A stretch of DNA of 64,000 nucleotides from a virus: the IMG/VR virus record IMGVR_UViG_3300006037_000008, positions 1 through 64,000 of that record. One strand, given 5' to 3'. The notes below the pieces were generated by a model that had not been told where the DNA came from, did no database searches, and worked only from the letters and a program-made list of their open reading frames with translations. A program made the position numbers and the translations under genes. This document shows, piece after piece, positions 56,976 through 64,000 of the stretch (position 1 is its first letter; every line of letters starts with the position of its first letter).

Positions 56976-57324
56976 ACATTTCTCGCAAGGCTTCTTGGGT
57001 GATTTCAAAAACTTGTAAAACTCTAAACTCTGCATTTACATAGTCAGGGTCATCGCTGCTCGCTAGATCGGAAAATAGAACATCTAGCGGTGTGATGTCC
57101 AGAATGTCGAGGGGCATCTTGAGGCCAAGTGAATTAAACTTGACTAGAATCTGCTGGTCGGTCAGGTAGGTGAGACTCTCGTAGCCTGACAGGTTCTGGT
57201 AAGTGTTAAGCCAATCTGTGATGATGTGATTGACAGTCTCACCCTTGATCTTGAGATTGCGGGTCTTGTCTTTGAGAGTGTAGAGTCGGGAACGTGGATT
57301 GTAGCTGACTTTGAATAGTGGCAC
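56959..57324 (-). CDS. Hypothetical protein, 121 residues
   Basis: The protein starts MPLFKVSYNPRSRLYTLKDK and shows a basic N-terminus, LTYLTDQQILVKFNSLGLKM in the middle and an acidic helical end (FEITQEALREMYDQSN). It overlaps the downstream gene by 17 bases. The family is not recognised. Confidence 0.6.
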   Translation of the reverse strand: MPLFKVSYNPRSRLYTLKDKTRNLKIKGETVNHIITDWLNTYQNLSGYESLTYLTDQQILVKFNSLGLKMPLDILDITPLDVLFSDLASSDDPDYVNAEFRVLQVFEITQEALREMYDQSN

Positions 57325-57334
57325 GATATAGCTC

Positions 57335-57592
57335 CTAGGCTAGAAAGAAACGTCTTGGGTTCTTGGGTGAATTGATAAACATGGGTTGAGATCCCTCCTG
57401 ATTGACATAGACTTGGACTGGCCGATCAAGACCGCTGGGTACGGTCCAAACACCTAAAAACTTGAAATCCTTGTCCAGCTCGATTACAACAGGCTCAGAG
57501 TTGAGACGATGAAACAGGTCTTCGTGATCAAGTTCTTCGGCCATTTCTTCGGTTAGGCCAAGATTGCTCAGCCAGATTTGATAGTCAGTCAT
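57335..57592 (-). CDS. Small hypothetical protein, 85 residues
   Basis: The protein starts MTDYQIWLSNLGLTEEMAEE and has a helical acidic half, then strands VVIELDKDFKFLGVWTVPS and VQVYVNQEG. Its start overlaps the stop of the upstream gene (ATGA). No family is recognised. Confidence 0.6.
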   Translation of the reverse strand: MTDYQIWLSNLGLTEEMAEELDHEDLFHRLNSEPVVIELDKDFKFLGVWTVPSGLDRPVQVYVNQEGSQPMFINSPKNPRRFFLA

Positions 57593-57912
57593 TGCGGTAA
57601 CTCCACTAGGTTGAAAATAATTTGGTCTTGCTGTGCGTTAAGCATGGTCAGCAAGTCTTGCAGCAGGTAATCACCCAACTGAGCGAGGGTCAATCGGCAG
57701 AATTGATCATGCGAAAAGATTGATCTCGAGGTGACTCCGTAGAGTGTGAGACGGAAATCATAGTCCATCTCATCCTTGAGGACGTTCATCTCGATCTGAT
57801 TCGATTGCATCAGCAGATTCAAACTTTCCAGAACCAGACTTAGATTCTTGGCCGCTAACTCCGTATGAGTTTGAAAACTTTGGATTTGGTTCATCATGTT
57901 CATCATGTTCAT
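57589..57912 (-). CDS. Hypothetical protein, 107 residues
   Basis: Several ATG codons are in frame because of a short ATGAAC repeat at the start (MNMMNMMNQIQ). GGGAGG just upstream favours 57912 or 57906 over the more distant 57972. The rest is helical (ELAAKNLSLVLESLNLLMQS; LAQLGDYLLQDLLTMLNAQQ). It overlaps the next gene by ATGA. The function is unknown. Confidence 0.55.
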   Translation of the reverse strand: MNMMNMMNQIQSFQTHTELAAKNLSLVLESLNLLMQSNQIEMNVLKDEMDYDFRLTLYGVTSRSIFSHDQFCRLTLAQLGDYLLQDLLTMLNAQQDQIIFNLVELPQ

Positions 57913-57952
57913 CAGTCCTCCCAGACCAAATAGACCCAACAGATTAAGCTCA

Positions 57953-58306
57953 TCACATATTCTCCATGCCATGAGCCATATGGTTTGGGACTTCGTGGTG
58001 TTCACCCGCACTATTGACCATGCTGGTCTGCACCATCATTTGGGTTGAGGGAAAAATCCCGACCAATAGTTCAGCCAGCTTTGTTCTAATAGCCCCCTCC
58101 ATCTCACCAGAGTACAGGTGAGTCTCAGGGGCGATGGCCACGGTGATCCATCGAGAGCTGAGCCATGCTGAGATGATTGCGCTGCTGGTTGTGCTGTAGC
58201 CGTTGTGTTGGTGAATGGAGCAGTGCAGGCCGATTGAAGGAGCGAACAGATGATCGTTCAGCAGCTTGAGGTGGGGTTTGAAAACGGAAAAGGTTTCGAG
58301 TTTCAT
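57953..58306 (-). CDS. Hypothetical protein, 117 residues
   Basis: The protein starts MKLETFSVFKPHLKLLNDHL and contains many His (IHQHNGYSTTSS, EHHEVPNHMAHG). The SSAIISAWLSSRWITVAIAP segment suggests a beta core. ATGA overlap with the upstream gene. No family is recognised. Confidence 0.6.
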   Translation of the reverse strand: MKLETFSVFKPHLKLLNDHLFAPSIGLHCSIHQHNGYSTTSSAIISAWLSSRWITVAIAPETHLYSGEMEGAIRTKLAELLVGIFPSTQMMVQTSMVNSAGEHHEVPNHMAHGMENM

Positions 58307-58629
58307 AGCGCAATATCCTTCATGTCAGAGCTAGGTTCAAAGTGATTGCTGAAAAAGACGCTGGTGGGTGGTGAGAAGATAAACAACTGACGCGGGTCAA
58401 TCTTTTCACCCAGACCTTTCTTAATCACCTCAATCAATTCTACTGCCTTAATCTCATGGGGTGGGATGCAGACCATTACTTGCCAGCTATCGCCATCCCA
58501 GACCTGAATCTCGGCACTGGCGTGGCCTGAGGTCTCATGGATCGAGAGGTTTAGTGGAGCTACTTGGCCGAAGCGTTTAAAGGCATCTAGTACAATCGGT
58601 TGTACAAAAACTTGCTTGAGTTCACACAT
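58303..58629 (-). CDS. Hypothetical protein, 108 residues
   Basis: ATG 58629 (MCELKQVFVQPIVLDAFKRF) overlaps the end of the 40-residue gene and has a weak upstream GGA. The protein is alpha/beta, with SAEIQVWDGDSWQVMVCIPP and LIEVIKKGLGEKIDPRQLF. Its stop overlaps the next gene (ATGA). The family is unknown. Confidence 0.6.
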   Translation of the reverse strand: MCELKQVFVQPIVLDAFKRFGQVAPLNLSIHETSGHASAEIQVWDGDSWQVMVCIPPHEIKAVELIEVIKKGLGEKIDPRQLFIFSPPTSVFFSNHFEPSSDMKDIAL

Positions 58630-58744
58630 GATAGGAATCCAGAATTTCGCAGAGTTGATTGAAGAGATCCATTTGGGTTGAATCAGCATGGCGGAGATTG
58701 TCAGTCTCCGCCATCAGTTGAGCGAGTTGCTCAAGTGCTACCAC
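58622..58744 (-). CDS. Small helical protein, 40 residues, bridging two genes
   Basis: GTG 58744 overlaps the TAG stop of the upstream gene, and TGA 58622 overlaps the start region of the downstream gene. The product starts MVALEQLAQLMAETDNLRHA and ends LFNQLCEILDSYHV, a leucine-rich amphipathic helix pair. The fit into both overlaps argues that it is real. An internal hairpin (GGCGGAGA/TCTCCGCC, 58690-58712) lies inside. No family is recognised. Confidence 0.55.
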   Translation of the reverse strand: MVALEQLAQLMAETDNLRHADSTQMDLFNQLCEILDSYHV

Positions 58745-59208
58745 TCGCCTTTCTCCTGAACTATATAACCAGAGATCCAGTTAGCTCGTGGGCTATAATC
58801 AAAGGTGGCTTGCAAATGAACACCGATCTGTTCAAGCAATCGCGCCACTTTTTCGAAGTCGTCGTTGTCAACTACAACCCGAACTGGCTCAGTGTCGGCA
58901 GTTGCTAGGTTGGCAACCAGATTGCGGATCCCATCGGCTAAATCGCCAGTTATGCAGCTGTGATAAGTTTTGGTATCGAGGTGATATTCTGTGCGGAATA
59001 AATCATCACGCTGCAACCATTCTTCTTGATAGCAATCCGTTGCCCACTCAGCCAGTACGATTGGGTTGAGGTGTAAACCTTGACCCATGGTCTTATACTT
59101 GCGGCCTGAGCGATGATCTGTGAGAGTGAGGGTTGGAGTTCCCTCGAAACCTTTACGGCGCGAGGTTCCGTGTTTGAAGCTGATAGCGAAAATCGGTTGT
59201 TGTTTCAT
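58738..59208 (-). CDS. Hypothetical protein, 156 residues
   Basis: ATG 59208 (MKQQPIFAISFKHGTSRRKG) overlaps the upstream stop and has GGTGA before it. The protein contains TLTLTDHRSGRKYKTMGQGL, ADCYQEEW-like helical parts and VRVVVDNDDFEKVARLLEQI. It is a mixed alpha/beta protein. The family is unknown. Confidence 0.6.
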   Translation of the reverse strand: MKQQPIFAISFKHGTSRRKGFEGTPTLTLTDHRSGRKYKTMGQGLHLNPIVLAEWATDCYQEEWLQRDDLFRTEYHLDTKTYHSCITGDLADGIRNLVANLATADTEPVRVVVDNDDFEKVARLLEQIGVHLQATFDYSPRANWISGYIVQEKGEW

Positions 59209-59858
59209 AATGTCACCGTTGGAATAGATTGAAGGGTTTTTTGGTATTGCCGACCGTGGCCAATATAGGCAATGACTGGTGCATTTTTGCTCCAGCAAGC
59301 TCGGCAATTCTGACACATGCCCTGCTGCTCCGGAGCAGGGCAAACGAATACGCCGTTTCGGGCATACTCTTTATGGGGGATGATGGTGGATGTGGTTGGC
59401 CAATCGAGTTGCACCAACTCTCCGGTAAGACTATCAGAGGAGAGTCGAATTACCACGTTGGGCAACTGTTGCATTTTGGTAAGGATGGGTAAAAACGTAA
59501 CATCCTTGTGCATCCGGGTGGGCATCCAGTGGCGGGTGTGGGGTGTTGCCTGCATGATCTGGTAAATTTTCTCAGCCAGATCAATATGGTACAGGTCTCC
59601 GCTGTCGAACCAGCGAAGTTGCGGTAGATCGTAGATTAGGCGGGTCATCTTACCGACCCAGTTAGCTTCCTGCCACTCAATCGCATTTTTCGCCCTCACC
59701 GCCTTTACGTTCTTGAACCGATAATTACCATCGGTTGCGTAGCAAGTGCGGCAAGCATCCACAAGCTGTCCCATACGGTCGAAGGCTTGTGGGCAGTGTT
59801 CGATGGCCTGTAGAGACCAACTGTGGCAGGACATTTTGGATGTTTTTGAAATGGGCAT
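59205..59858 (-). CDS. Cysteine-rich Gp88-like phage protein
   Basis: The 217-residue protein has MSCHSWSLQAIEHCPQAFDR, CRTCYATDGNYRFKNVKAVR and, near the end, CPAPEQQGMCQNCRACWSKN. WFDSGDLYHIDL and HWMPTRMHKDV lie between. This pattern resembles the phage Gp88/DUF7227 family, which may bind a metal cluster. Its function is not known to me. Start at MPISKTSKM (59858) is tentative. It overlaps the downstream gene by ATGA. Confidence 0.6.
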   Translation of the reverse strand: MPISKTSKMSCHSWSLQAIEHCPQAFDRMGQLVDACRTCYATDGNYRFKNVKAVRAKNAIEWQEANWVGKMTRLIYDLPQLRWFDSGDLYHIDLAEKIYQIMQATPHTRHWMPTRMHKDVTFLPILTKMQQLPNVVIRLSSDSLTGELVQLDWPTTSTIIPHKEYARNGVFVCPAPEQQGMCQNCRACWSKNAPVIAYIGHGRQYQKTLQSIPTVTL

Positions 59859-59872
59859 AATTTGCACCTACT

Positions 59873-60079
59873 CTACGGTTGCGGTTGGGTGAATTTCTCG
59901 AAATAGCCAGATTCGACCATTTCTAGCAAGCTACCGATGGTCATATTTGAGACCAGACTGGACTGGCGTGGGAAGGCGACGGCATACAAGCTGCTGCCCT
60001 GGCATCGAACGACCAGACCATGCTGACGTAGAATGGTTCGGCAATAGCTGAGGGTTTCGCGGTTGGTCATACCTATCAT
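59873..60079 (-). CDS. Small hypothetical protein, 68 residues
   Basis: ATG 60079 has GGAG eight bases upstream. The protein (MIGMTNRETLSYCRTILRQH) has a helix followed by GLVVRCQGSSLYAVAFPRQ and a second helix. The pattern could be a small helix-strand-strand-helix domain. No family is recognised. Confidence 0.6.
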   Translation of the reverse strand: MIGMTNRETLSYCRTILRQHGLVVRCQGSSLYAVAFPRQSSLVSNMTIGSLLEMVESGYFEKFTQPQP

Positions 60080-60116
60080 GAGAGTTGCTCCGTAAAAATT
60101 GCATGAGGGAATGGTA

Positions 60117-60144
60117 GGGGGGAGTTATGAACCCCCCTTTTTTT
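60117..60144 (+). terminator. Terminator-like hairpin facing the plus strand
   Basis: GGGGGG and CCCCCC pair around nine bases and are followed by seven T on the plus strand. All genes here run on the minus strand, so it faces the wrong way for them. It overlaps the end of the minus-strand gene at 60143. Confidence 0.5.
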
Positions 60145-60442
60145 ACGCTTCAGAACCTAGTGGATGGTTTTTGATCAGCTCAGTTAGCGTCCCCATGTAC
60201 TTCTGTTCAGCCACAGAGATCACAGCCAAATCCTTCCAATAACTGTTGCGGGTTTTCTGGTGTGGCTCCAAAGAGTCTAGCAATTCTGGACGGTTATCAC
60301 AGATCCAGTGGGTGAAGATTGCCTGAACATTTTCGGGGGTTTGCCAAGCTGGGTGCTCATGGAGAACAGTTTGGCCATCAATAATCAAGACACCACTTGC
60401 GTAGACCTCTTTGTGGCGAATGTACATTTCGATACGTTTCAT
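60143..60442 (-). CDS. Hypothetical protein, 99 residues
   Basis: The protein starts MKRIEMYIRHKEVYASGVLI and contains AWQTPENVQAIFTHWICDNR and YWKDLAVISVAEQKYMGTL. It starts four bases inside the upstream gene end (ATGA). Alpha/beta protein of unknown family. Confidence 0.6.
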   Translation of the reverse strand: MKRIEMYIRHKEVYASGVLIIDGQTVLHEHPAWQTPENVQAIFTHWICDNRPELLDSLEPHQKTRNSYWKDLAVISVAEQKYMGTLTELIKNHPLGSEA

Positions 60443-60684
60443 GGTGTTACCTCACTTACTTGGATGATGTCGCAAGGAGTGCTGCCTTGCTCTCGGTGGT
60501 ATAAGCCGTCAGAGTCATATAGTCGGCATCTTTTGAGAAGACGATGGGGGTTGATCCGACCTTTCCAGTTGGGATCCAGCTGATCTTCTACTTCTCCCCC
60601 TGAGCGGAAGTAGAAAATATAGGTTTGACCCGTCTTGAGTTCGGCCAGATTGATATTGGGGGCTTTCTGAATCGTTCGGCTCAT
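60439..60684 (-). CDS. Small hypothetical protein, 81 residues
   Basis: The protein starts MSRTIQKAPNINLAELKTGQ and has YIFYFRSGGEVEDQLDPNWKG and CRLYDSDGLYHREQGSTPCD, which suggest a small beta barrel such as an SH3-like fold. It overlaps its neighbours by one and four bases. The family is unknown. Confidence 0.6.
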   Translation of the reverse strand: MSRTIQKAPNINLAELKTGQTYIFYFRSGGEVEDQLDPNWKGRINPHRLLKRCRLYDSDGLYHREQGSTPCDIIQVSEVTP

Positions 60685-61109
60685 CAGCCTTCTCCTATTG
60701 AAACTTCGTGATAATAAACTTTGCCCTTGCCCTTGCCCTTCGGTTTAGGCTCAACCTCACCCACATCCTTGTAAACACGGATAGATTTCACAGCTCCTGC
60801 TTTGTTGGCCAGTTCGGTTTCAAGCTTGCGAATTTCGGCCAGACCCAAAGGCTCAGTGCCAAACATCCAACGGTTACCCACGTCAACCTGAACCCCGTAA
60901 TAGCCGTTGTTCTCGTGGCCAGCCCAGTAGAGAACCTCCCGCTGGGCAGGGGGATAGCGATCAGTCACGACCGAACCGTCCTCGAAAATGATTTCCGAAA
61001 TCAGGTCAGGCTTGGATTGAGCTAATGCCCAATCCTTCATGTCGTGATGAAGGCCGTCGATAGGGTGTCCACGGTAGTTTGAATAGCATGGTTTCTTTAG
61101 GATACTCAT
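60684..61109 (-). CDS. Hypothetical protein, 141 residues
   Basis: The protein starts MSILKKPCYSNYRGHPIDGL and contains SEIIFEDGSVVTDRYPPAQRE and VQVDVGNRWMFGTEPLGLAE. A basic KPKGKGKGK linker lies near residue 125. ATGA overlap with the 51-residue gene. No family is recognised. Confidence 0.6.
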   Translation of the reverse strand: MSILKKPCYSNYRGHPIDGLHHDMKDWALAQSKPDLISEIIFEDGSVVTDRYPPAQREVLYWAGHENNGYYGVQVDVGNRWMFGTEPLGLAEIRKLETELANKAGAVKSIRVYKDVGEVEPKPKGKGKGKVYYHEVSIGEG

Positions 61110-61261
61110 GAAACACTCCAGATTGCGGTTTTGTACAGTCGCCCGTTTTTGAGCAGGTGAGCATAGTCGGCCTTGAATGTCTGAATCGCACCACGTTTGG
61201 AACTGGCCGAGACATCCACATACTGTCCGAAGGCGACGACGAAGCGAAAGGTCTTAGTCAT
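61106..61261 (-). CDS. Small protein, 51 residues
   Basis: ATG 61261 has GGAGGGAGGG upstream. The product MTKTFRFVVAFGQYVDVSAS, then SKRGAIQTFKADYAHLLKNG, looks like a strand-helix-strand micro domain. Its stop overlaps the next start (ATGA), and it overlaps the 28-residue gene by eight bases. Good SD and overlaps make it likely real. Confidence 0.7.
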   Translation of the reverse strand: MTKTFRFVVAFGQYVDVSASSKRGAIQTFKADYAHLLKNGRLYKTAIWSVS

Positions 61262-61340
61262 TGCGCCCTCCCTCCATAACCCGCCAGATTAGGCAGGGGA
61301 TCAGGATGGAGAAGGCAAGTAGCATTAGGACTAGGCTCAT
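61254..61340 (-). CDS. Single-helix membrane micropeptide, 28 residues
   Basis: The product MSLVLMLLAFSILIPCLIWR ends VMEGGRND. ATG 61340 overlaps the stop of the upstream gene (ATGA), and its stop overlaps the next gene by eight bases. A single hydrophobic helix with a short polar tail suggests an inner-membrane micropeptide. The double overlap supports translation. Confidence 0.6.
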   Translation of the reverse strand: MSLVLMLLAFSILIPCLIWRVMEGGRND

Positions 61341-61855
61341 GCAGAGTCCCCTTTGATCAGACCCGCCAAGACTCGTGCCTTGTCGAATCGAAAAGTGCTA
61401 TTTGGCCGTGTGGCATGTTGGGCAAGCACGTTATATTTAGAGCCTTTGATACCTAAATGAGGGTCGAGAACCATATAGGTATCAGCCCCGTCAACAAATA
61501 GGTCACCCTCCTCAATCTTGATGGGGTTGAGTCGAATCTGAACCCAAGCCTGTGAATTTTCGTCAGGGTCGGTAACTGCCTCCAAATAACTCTTGGGGCA
61601 ACCAGTAGCATATGGTCCGGAGGAGATTGACATGTCCTTGTAGCCCCATTTGCCGTCCATCTCTTGTAGTAGGTTGCACCAGATGGTGACGTAGGATTCA
61701 AACAAATCGTGTTCGCGAGGATTGATTTGCACCAACTGCCACAATGTGTTGCCACGCAGTGACTGCTTCAAAACCTTGTGTGGAGCAGAGGCGTAGCTGT
61801 CGCCCAACTCATCTACCAGTGCTTGCTTGTTGCTCCAGCCGAATGTCCAGCCCAT
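61337..61855 (-). CDS. Hypothetical protein, 172 residues
   Basis: ATG 61855 (MGWTFGWSNKQALVDELGDS) has GGAG eight bases upstream. The MGWTFGW start, NTLWQLVQINPREHDLFESY, WGYKDMSISSGPYATGCPKS and KGSKYNVLAQHATRPNSTF match a recurring phage protein of unknown function (DUF6927-like). The protein is alpha/beta and compact. Confidence 0.65.
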   Translation of the reverse strand: MGWTFGWSNKQALVDELGDSYASAPHKVLKQSLRGNTLWQLVQINPREHDLFESYVTIWCNLLQEMDGKWGYKDMSISSGPYATGCPKSYLEAVTDPDENSQAWVQIRLNPIKIEEGDLFVDGADTYMVLDPHLGIKGSKYNVLAQHATRPNSTFRFDKARVLAGLIKGDSA

Positions 61856-61916
61856 GATGTATCTCCAAAAATTTGATTGAGGGACTACCCAAATGGATAG
61901 CCCCGAAAGACCCAGC

Positions 61917-62525
61917 TTACTGTTTACACTCCCAAAGCAGATTACGAGCCGTCTCGGACAGATCTTCGTAAGCATCACGCTCCCAGTACTCGCCCAGCAA
62001 TTCGGACAAGTACAGCCCCATGAGAAGAGCGGTTTGGGAATATTCCCAAGTAAGTACAGGCTCTTGCCACGACTCTACGTCGTAGTAAGGTGTGAAGCCG
62101 CTGTGGGGCGTGAGGTTGTCCTTGAAAACGGCCGCCAATTTGTCCTCGTCGATGTTCTTGTAGATCATCTCGAGTTGGGTTTCGCTGATGTATGCGAAGA
62201 TCCGATCTGACTCGAAATTGTACTCCCGAGGGGAAGTCAATTTCTCGAAGCTCAGCATTAGACCTGATTTATGACGAATCCAGTCCACAATCTGGGCAGC
62301 CAATCGAGTGTAGTAGACAGGCCAGTTCACTGAGTCTGAGTCGAGACGCTCTGCATCTTCCTCAGCACAATCGTTGTCGAACTCAGACTCCCAGACATAA
62401 TCCCAGATCGAATCGTAGAACCCCATGAAGGGGATTTCGATCACTTTCAGTTTGTGGTGGATGCCTTCGTTCATAACACTGTGTGGCAAATTCCAGAGGG
62501 GTTTTGTTTGGATGAGGTTTGACAT
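61917..62525 (-). CDS. Hypothetical protein, 202 residues
   Basis: ATG 62525 (MSNLIQTKPLWNLPHSVMNE) has GGAG seven bases upstream. The protein is acidic and helical, with GFYDSIWDYVWESEFDNDCA EEDAERLD and EKLTSPREYNFESDRIFAYI. Some resemblance to phage anti-restriction proteins is suggested only by acidity and size. The family is not recognised. Confidence 0.6.
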   Translation of the reverse strand: MSNLIQTKPLWNLPHSVMNEGIHHKLKVIEIPFMGFYDSIWDYVWESEFDNDCAEEDAERLDSDSVNWPVYYTRLAAQIVDWIRHKSGLMLSFEKLTSPREYNFESDRIFAYISETQLEMIYKNIDEDKLAAVFKDNLTPHSGFTPYYDVESWQEPVLTWEYSQTALLMGLYLSELLGEYWERDAYEDLSETARNLLWECKQ

Positions 62526-62529
62526 GGTA

Positions 62530-62721
62530 TTACTCCTGTGTGCCGCATTTTGTGATGGATGAGATTTGAAGCTCGTTGTTTGAAGTCCAGCCACTCTTAA
62601 ATAACTCACGAGCTTCGGCCTCAGAATTGGCCTCGATAAAGCTATAGTCTGTACGCCAATCACGCTTAAATTGGCCATAGTTGGCTTCACGCCATTGAAA
62701 ATCAACACGATATTGTTTCAT
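62530..62721 (-). CDS. Small hypothetical protein, 63 residues
   Basis: ATG 62721 has GGAG seven bases upstream. The product (MKQYRVDFQWREANYGQFKR) has EANSEAEARELFKSGWTSNN in the middle, the look of small phage proteins with a strand-strand-helix domain (YTFEVEANSEEEA type). The function is unknown. Confidence 0.65.
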   Translation of the reverse strand: MKQYRVDFQWREANYGQFKRDWRTDYSFIEANSEAEARELFKSGWTSNNELQISSITKCGTQE

Positions 62722-62723
62722 GA

Positions 62724-63320
62724 TTAGACTCCTAGGTTCCAAGTGTGTAGGTGAACCAGAACGTCTTCTCGAAGATCGTCAGTGCGCCAACCCTTTGGAA
62801 ATTCCAGATACTCTAATTCAGCTGAGTATTCCTGCTCATACTCAGTCCCGTTACCCTCCGAGGTATCACGGACGTTCTCGAACAGGGTATCTACCAGACA
62901 GAGGTAGTCAGAAAGACGCATAGGGTCGAAAGCCACATTGCGCGGCAAACTTACCAAGGCGATGTTATTCCGAGGAGTATGAGCCTGAAACTCAATCACC
63001 CCTTCAGCCCAACGGAGGTAGTTGGGGAGACAGAACCACCCCCGACTATCTAGGATGACTTGCTGGGGGTGGTTCTGGATTCGCTCAATCAGAAAATCAA
63101 GCAGTTTGATATGGGGGAAGATGTTTGATTCAGCCCGCTCAGGCCAGCGGTTTGAAATAGAAGCAAGCATTGAGCAGACTCCTTGGATCGGTACAAGACG
63201 GCTGCGGATTGTGTTACAGATGGCAGAATGGCTAGAAGGCGTATTGCCAGCGTCCAGATTGGCACGCAAGTTGATGAGTTCGGCCAGCAATTTTGCGAGC
63301 CCTGTGGTTGGATTGGTCAT
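62724..63320 (-). CDS. Hypothetical protein, 198 residues
   Basis: The protein starts MTNPTTGLAKLLAELINLRA; GGAG is ten bases upstream. It has IFPHIKLLDFLIERIQNHPQ, then GWFCLPNYLRWAEGVIEFQA. The C-terminus is acidic (EYEQEYSAELEYLEFPKGWR TDD). No family is recognised. Confidence 0.6.
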   Translation of the reverse strand: MTNPTTGLAKLLAELINLRANLDAGNTPSSHSAICNTIRSRLVPIQGVCSMLASISNRWPERAESNIFPHIKLLDFLIERIQNHPQQVILDSRGWFCLPNYLRWAEGVIEFQAHTPRNNIALVSLPRNVAFDPMRLSDYLCLVDTLFENVRDTSEGNGTEYEQEYSAELEYLEFPKGWRTDDLREDVLVHLHTWNLGV

Positions 63321-63324
63321 GGTG

Positions 63325-63645
63325 TTACTCCATATCTTCGGATAGTAGGTTGGTGGGTAGTGGGGCGATGAACATCAAATCATCCTCCCACAACTCCATT
63401 AAAACGGAAGCACTCGGGGCATGCACAACTCCCCACATGTCTTGGTGGTACACAATGAAACGCGGAAGATCGAAATGATATTCCCAGCCCAAGAACCGAA
63501 ATGCACCTCGGGTCAACAGATTGTAATAACCCAGCGAGCCGTAGTTGTACTGGTTGATGAACCAGAGTTGGTCGAAACGCTCAACCGGAAGCTTATCCGA
63601 CTCCCGAGCTTGGCCAGTGAAATTGACCACATATTTGTAAGTCAT
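63325..63645 (-). CDS. Hypothetical protein, 106 residues
   Basis: The protein starts MTYKYVVNFTGQARESDKLP and is rich in aromatic residues (FDQLWFINQYNYGSLGYYNL). It ends PLPTNLLSEDME. It follows the partial gene at the window edge by three bases. The family is unknown. Confidence 0.6.
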   Translation of the reverse strand: MTYKYVVNFTGQARESDKLPVERFDQLWFINQYNYGSLGYYNLLTRGAFRFLGWEYHFDLPRFIVYHQDMWGVVHAPSASVLMELWEDDLMFIAPLPTNLLSEDME

Positions 63646-63648
63646 AAG

Positions 63649-64000
63649 TTAGACCCCGTACTTGGCACGATTGATGTATTCGCCAATGAATTCCTCGGCG
63701 TTAGTCCATTGACCATAGAAATAGCCTTCCTTAAAACGCCACCCCATAGATTTCATGATTTCGCAAATTTCCTCGAATTTGAGAAAGCCTAGTCGAGCAG
63801 ACTCGACTGAAATCTTGGCACGGCGATTACCATTCCTATCGTACTTGAGCCGGATGATCTCGGCATCCGCAATCGTTTTGTGACAGGGCAGATTAGAGGT
63901 CCGATGCAGACAGTTTTCCGAACCGTCCCGAGTGATATATGAGAACTCACCCCCAATGTTAATTCCAACGTAGTTGTAGATTCCGCAACAGGTCTGGAAA
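63649..64000 (-). CDS. Hypothetical protein, C-terminal 116 residues (runs off the window)
   Basis: The frame is open from the window edge (63999) to TAA 63649 and continues upstream outside the window. It has NCLHRTSNLPCHKTIADAEI and SARLGFLKFEEICEIMKSMG, ending EYINRAKYGV. Four bases separate its stop from the next gene. It extends the early small-gene cluster beyond the window. Confidence 0.6.
   Translation of the reverse strand, partial: FQTCCGIYNYVGINIGGEFSYITRDGSENCLHRTSNLPCHKTIADAEIIRLKYDRNGNRRAKISVESARLGFLKFEEICEIMKSMGWRFKEGYFYGQWTNAEEFIGEYINRAKYGV

Overview
The window is a 64 kb piece of a tailed double-stranded DNA bacteriophage of the siphovirus type. The evidence is one continuous set of phage modules: a GpA-family large terminase, portal, capsid genes, tail genes in lambda-like order (tube, G/GT chaperones, very long tape measure, M-L-K-I-J-like tip proteins), a lysis cassette, and a phage replication and nucleotide-metabolism block. 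No ribosomal, housekeeping or convincing tRNA genes are seen. The host is probably a Gram-negative gammaproteobacterium; the two Rha-type antirepressors would suit a Moraxellaceae host (Acinetobacter, Psychrobacter, Moraxella), but that is a guess.

Layout. (1) 1-4.4 kb: accessory left region with a Rha-type regulator, a broken or readthrough ORF, and several minus-strand microgenes. Many of these follow long, nearly perfect hairpins, and two share a duplicated leader element. (2) 4.6-7.8 kb, minus: a tandem-repeat array, then a PrimPol-SF3 primase-helicase with a small partner gene. (3) 7.97-18.1 kb, plus: terminase (interrupted by a 145-residue Ala1 mini-intein), portal, protease-scaffold fusion with a likely nested scaffold start, decoration protein, major capsid protein, connectors and tail tube. 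(4) 18.2-31.7 kb, plus: tail chaperones, a 2203-residue tape measure, and tail-tip genes. (5) 31.7-34.6 kb, minus: class I ribonucleotide reductase. (6) 34.7-39.7 kb, plus: holin-like genes, a DUF5675-type lysis protein, and a large tail spike or fibre ending in an SGNH esterase. (7) 39.8-50.9 kb, minus: ThyX, a MazG-like protein, a GroES-like protein, SbcCD/gp46-47, two exonucleases, a RecU-like resolvase, family A DNA polymerase and a FEN-type nuclease. (8) 51.1-64.0 kb, minus: a second Rha gene with a structured leader, an AP2-type homing-like protein, an SNF2-type helicase, and about 25 small, tightly overlapping genes of unknown function that continue past the window edge.

The plus-strand blocks are probably late structural and lysis genes. 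The minus-strand blocks are probably early and middle genes for host takeover, nucleotide supply and replication. Strong hairpins with T-runs separate the blocks at 14.4, 18.1, 31.7, 39.8, 45.6, 49.0, 50.1 and 51.7 kb.

The most unusual observations are: the class 3 (Trp-Cys-Thr) mini-intein placed in the ATPase motif of the terminase; the two Rha genes that each follow a leader with crossing (A-B-A'-B') helices and a terminator-like stem; the hairpin-leader microgene cassette; a lambda K-type tail protein split into two genes in reversed order; and a chain of microproteins hidden in gene overlaps.
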